Shown here: one piece after another, positions 61,484-64,000 of the stretch | Numbering within the stretch: position 1 is the stretch's first letter | Layout: each line of letters starts with the position of its first letter | Assembly: GCF_020215645.1 (NCBI RefSeq) | Contig: NZ_CP084058.1 | Location: 7,564,001 to 7,628,000, forward strand | DNA from: Nonomuraea gerenzanensis | Lineage (GTDB): Bacteria > Actinomycetota > Actinomycetes > Streptosporangiales > Streptosporangiaceae | Reading direction: 5' to 3' | Length of the DNA stretch: 64,000 nucleotides | Made by a program: the position numbers and the translations under genes | The notes under the pieces: model-generated | The model's database searches: none | Seen by the model: only the letters and a program-made list of their open reading frames with translations | Told to the model about the DNA's origin: nothing

Positions 61484-61618
61484 CCTTCAGGGATTAATTC
61501 CGACAACTTTTGCCGCTTTCGGGTAATAATCGGGAACCCGTATAAGTTTGCACCAAGTTGGGACCCTAGATTTAAGCATCCATAACCCCGGGATCCACCG
61601 GGGACCTCGGCTTCGCAC

Positions 61619-62218
61619 GTGATGCCTGCTCAACTGACCGCGCACGTTAGGCACGCCATGGCGACACCCCATGTAGACCCGCACCACAGGAGCCAGGACA
61701 CCAGGCAGCGGGTCCTCCAGCTCGCCGTCTCGCTCCGGGAGGACCGCACGGGCGGCTCGGTGGACTACTACCTCGCCCTGCTGCAGGATCGGCTCCCCCT
61801 CTGGCTGAGCATTCTCCACGATCTATCCCATCGCATCGGAAAAGGGTCGGTTTCGGACAACCTTCTGCCGATCGCTCGTGCGGGGATCGATTACTACATA
61901 GACATACAAAGTGCGGCACTACCCGCCTTCACCTCCCCGAACGTGACCGTCCGCTTCCGCCAGGCCATCCGCGAGACGGGGCTCGGGCCGCATGCCGAGA
62001 CCTCGCCGCTGGCCGCGTATCTGGCGGCTGAGCAGCGGCTGGGGCGCGTTCGGGACGACGTGGATCCGGAGGCGAGCGCGCGGCTGCTGGTCGCGGGGTG
62101 CTTCCATCGGGCGTACATCGAGATGTTCGTCGGTGCCGATGCCGGGCCTGCCCGTGAGGTCAGCGCGCGGGAGATCGTACGGGAGCTGCGGTTGGAGCCT
62201 GTCCCCCAGCCTGCGTGA
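61619..62218 (+). CDS. TetR-like protein apparently lacking the DNA-binding domain
   Basis: A ~199-residue protein (ATG 61661 would give 185). From residue ~55 on it looks like the C-terminal ligand domain of a TetR regulator (I-R-E-T-G-L-G...L-A-A-Y-L-A-A-E-Q-R-L-G-R-V-R-D-D-V-D-P-E-A-S-A style). Before it there is T-R-Q-R-V-L-Q-L-A-V-S-L, as in a TetR helix 1, but then an abrupt change to unrelated sequence with no HTH pattern. Upstream, 61484-61618 is AT-rich with a possible -10 TAATAAT near 61524. Either a deletion derivative or a stand-alone ligand-binding protein. Confidence 0.6.
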   Translation: MMPAQLTAHVRHAMATPHVDPHHRSQDTRQRVLQLAVSLREDRTGGSVDYYLALLQDRLPLWLSILHDLSHRIGKGSVSDNLLPIARAGIDYYIDIQSAALPAFTSPNVTVRFRQAIRETGLGPHAETSPLAAYLAAEQRLGRVRDDVDPEASARLLVAGCFHRAYIEMFVGADAGPAREVSAREIVRELRLEPVPQPA

Positions 62219-62305
62219 CGAACGGGCGGCCGGCACGGTCGACGCCTCAGGTTGCATGGCCGGCGCCTCAAGGCGAGCGCGCCCGTCGCGGGATGGCAGG
62301 CCGGG

Positions 62306-63022
62306 TCAGGCTCGGCGCAGGGGCCGGCGTTCGGTGGTGGTGTGGTGGCGATGGAGGGCCTGGTCGTAGCGGTGCCAGATGAGGGCCGCCACGTCCGGGT
62401 CCGCGCCCAGCGGCTCGCTCACCAGCCCCGCCCCCACCGACGCGAGCCGGCCGTGGAAGAAGCCGGGCGCCAGGACGTACGAGGCGATGGCCACGCGGGC
62501 GGCCGGGGTGGAGCCGAGCCGTTCCATGGCCTCCTCCAGCGACGGCGAGCCCGCCGAGGCGAAGGCGGCGGTGACGGGGCGGGCCAGGCGGACGGCGAGC
62601 TGGTGGGCGGCGGCGCGGACGTCGGCCAGCGCGGACGGGTCGGAGGAGCCGGCCGCGCCGAGCAGGACGGCGTCCGTGGAGCGCAGGCCCGCCCGCGCCA
62701 GCTTGCGTGCCAGCGCCGAGGTCAGCAGCCGGTGCGGGCCGAGCCAGCCGGCCACGATCGCGTCCGGGCGGTGCTGGGCGATGACCTCGGGCAGGTCGAT
62801 GTGCACGTGGTAGCCGCCCGCCAGCAGCAGCGGCACCACGACCACCGGGCCCGGGACCACGGGCAGGACCTCCGCCAGGAGGGGCGAGCTGATCTCCAGG
62901 TAGCTCAGCTCGACGCGCTGCCCCGGGCGGGCCCTGCGGGCCGTCTCCGCCAGCGCCGACAGGGTCTGCTCCCCCTCGGCGCTGCGCGTTCCGTGCGCGG
63001 CCAGGACGAGTGCGGGCGTCAC
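62306..63022 (-). CDS. CbiX/SirB-type sirohydrochlorin chelatase
   Basis: A 238-residue protein with two related halves. His in A-A-H-G-T-R (residues 8-13) and in G-G-Y-H-V-H-I-D near 72 are the metal-binding/catalytic residues of class II chelatases. It should insert iron (siroheme) or cobalt (B12) into sirohydrochlorin. It follows the HemD-type gene in the same direction with a 160-bp gap. Together they point to siroheme supply for nitrite or sulfite reductase. Confidence 0.88.
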   Translation of the reverse strand: MTPALVLAAHGTRSAEGEQTLSALAETARRARPGQRVELSYLEISSPLLAEVLPVVPGPVVVVPLLLAGGYHVHIDLPEVIAQHRPDAIVAGWLGPHRLLTSALARKLARAGLRSTDAVLLGAAGSSDPSALADVRAAAHQLAVRLARPVTAAFASAGSPSLEEAMERLGSTPAARVAIASYVLAPGFFHGRLASVGAGLVSEPLGADPDVAALIWHRYDQALHRHHTTTERRPLRRA

Positions 63023-63182
63023 CTGCTCCCTCCGGTACGCCTGTCGCGTCCGGACAGCGTGGTGCCCCAGGGCATGGTGTTCTCCTCGTGGTGATGGCGG
63101 TGCTGCTGGACGGGCCTGGCGGGGGACGTCCCGGGCGAGGGCGTTGAGGACTCGCCACGCGCCGGGAGCCGGGGGCTGGAAA

Positions 63183-64000
63183 TCAAAGGCCCGCCTCGTA
63201 CAGGCAGGCGAGGCGGTAGCCGCGCTTGACGACCGTCTCGACGATGCCGCTGGGGCCGAGGGCGCGGCGCAGCCGGGTGATGGCCATCTCGACGGCGTGC
63301 TCGGCGGAGTCGCGGGCGACGCTGCCCGGCAGCACCGTGCGCAGGTCGGCCCGTGACACGACGTGGCCCGGCTTGTCGGCCAGGCGCTTGAGCACCGCCA
63401 TCGGGGCGGGCGGCAGCGGGCGCAGCTCGCCGTCCACGACCACGGCGTGACCGCGGATCTCCAGCTGGTGATCGCCGGCCGTGAGGCGGGTGACGCCGTG
63501 CTCGGGCAGGTGGCGGGCCAGGGCGCGGGCCAGCGCGCCGAGGCGGGACCGGTCAGGCTGCAGGGTGGGGACGCCGCGCGAGGTCAGCGGCTCGGCGGTG
63601 ACGGGCCCGACGCAGGCGGCCACGACAGATCCGCTGAACGCGGCCAGCAGCGTCTCCTCCAGCCCCTCCGCCCTGGCGGCGCCGAGCATGGCGTGCACGG
63701 CCGGCGCGCTGGTGAAGGCGACCGCGTCCACGGACCCGGAGACGGTCTGGCTGATCAGGCGGCGCAGCGGCGAGATGTCCCGGTACGGCAGCCACCGGTA
63801 GACCGGGATCTCGATCACCTCGGCGCCGGCCTCGCGCAGCGCGGCCACGAAGTCGCGCAGCGGCTCGCCGTGCTGCTGCACCGCGATGCGCCGCCCGCGC
63901 AGGTCCTGGGCGAGCAGGTACTCCTTGACCTCGTTGCACGACTCGGTCGAGGGGGTCCAGTGGTCGTTGAGGCCTGCGGCGCGCACCGCTCCCCTGGCCT
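63183..64000 (-). CDS. Uroporphyrinogen-III synthase fused to a winged-helix domain (partial, 5' end outside window)
   Basis: At least 272 residues are visible and the frame stays open to the right edge. The first part contains HemD-type segments (A-F-T-S-A-P-A-V, and V-A-A-C-V-G-P-V-T-A near the middle). The last ~95 residues form an OmpR-type winged helix (L-A-D-K-P-G-H-V-V-S-R-A-D-L, V-E-M-A-I-T-R-L-R-R-A-L, V-V-K-R-G-Y-R-L). Such fusions are known in actinobacteria next to nitrite-reductase genes and may both make uroporphyrinogen III and regulate. GTG 63986 is only an internal candidate start. Confidence 0.85.
   Translation of the reverse strand, partial: ARGAVRAAGLNDHWTPSTESCNEVKEYLLAQDLRGRRIAVQQHGEPLRDFVAALREAGAEVIEIPVYRWLPYRDISPLRRLISQTVSGSVDAVAFTSAPAVHAMLGAARAEGLEETLLAAFSGSVVAACVGPVTAEPLTSRGVPTLQPDRSRLGALARALARHLPEHGVTRLTAGDHQLEIRGHAVVVDGELRPLPPAPMAVLKRLADKPGHVVSRADLRTVLPGSVARDSAEHAVEMAITRLRRALGPSGIVETVVKRGYRLACLYEAGL

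Noticed and set aside
1..64000. tRNA or rRNA genes, CRISPR arrays, insertion sequences, phage genes
   Set aside because: None recognised by reading both strands. The tandem repeats are short, degenerate and without spacers. A tRNAscan or ISfinder search would be decisive.

Overview
The window is high-GC DNA, densely coding on both strands, with actinobacterial hallmarks: a complete Pup-proteasome system (pup, dop, pafA, prcA, prcB, the ARC/Mpa ATPase), the pafBC regulator pair, twin-arginine translocation genes, a HelY-type helicase, and many genes whose start codon lies 6-7 nt after a TANNNT -10 box (leaderless mRNAs). A filamentous actinomycete, perhaps of the Streptosporangiales, is my inference. 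No rRNA, tRNA, IS element, prophage or CRISPR array was seen.

Layout. 1-4.7 kb: two membrane-anchored unknowns, a STAS protein, an RNB ribonuclease and a TetR regulator. 4.8-7.2 kb: an ABC exporter preceded by a 38-residue Arg/Cys/Trp-rich peptide gene with a strong Shine-Dalgarno, a dyad operator upstream and a 13-bp hairpin at the junction. 7.3-23.2 kb: the proteasome-linked cluster on the minus strand (prcB, prcA, pafA, two FKBP lipoproteins, a Cys-rich HTH regulator, pafB, pafC, a 59-aa membrane gene, tatA, tatC, lipid kinase, helY). 23.4-28.7 kb: a plus-strand sugar ABC transporter operon and a DinB2-type polymerase, lying between prcB and pup. 28.9-37.8 kb: pup, a small membrane gene with its own operator-like promoter, dop, then acyltransferase, PLP lyase and hypF placed between dop and arc. 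38-48.4 kb: trmI, a double GNAT protein, a GAF-like protein, an SDR, an FHA protein, a site-2 protease, a RecB-type nuclease and a NarL-type two-component pair. 48.6-54.6 kb: a complete Opp peptide importer. 54.8-64 kb: membrane protein, HAD phosphatase, cobalamin-dependent MetH, universal stress protein, PAC2 protein, a TetR-like protein without a recognisable HTH, a CbiX-type chelatase, and a partial HemD-winged-helix fusion.

How the parts connect. Dop and PafA handle Pup; ARC feeds pupylated substrates to PrcA/PrcB. PafBC is the DNA-damage activator of mycobacteria, and the RecB-type nuclease here carries a promoter that fits the PafBC-linked RecA-NDp consensus, so regulator and probable target are in one window. 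The item I would look at first is the peptide/ABC exporter/TetR unit at 4.1-7.2 kb: either a cationic Cys-rich secreted peptide with its exporter, or a leader-peptide attenuator controlling a drug exporter.

Short degenerate tandem repeats with different periods (12, 17, 18/20, 28, 31, 43 and 49 bp) fill several intergenic gaps.
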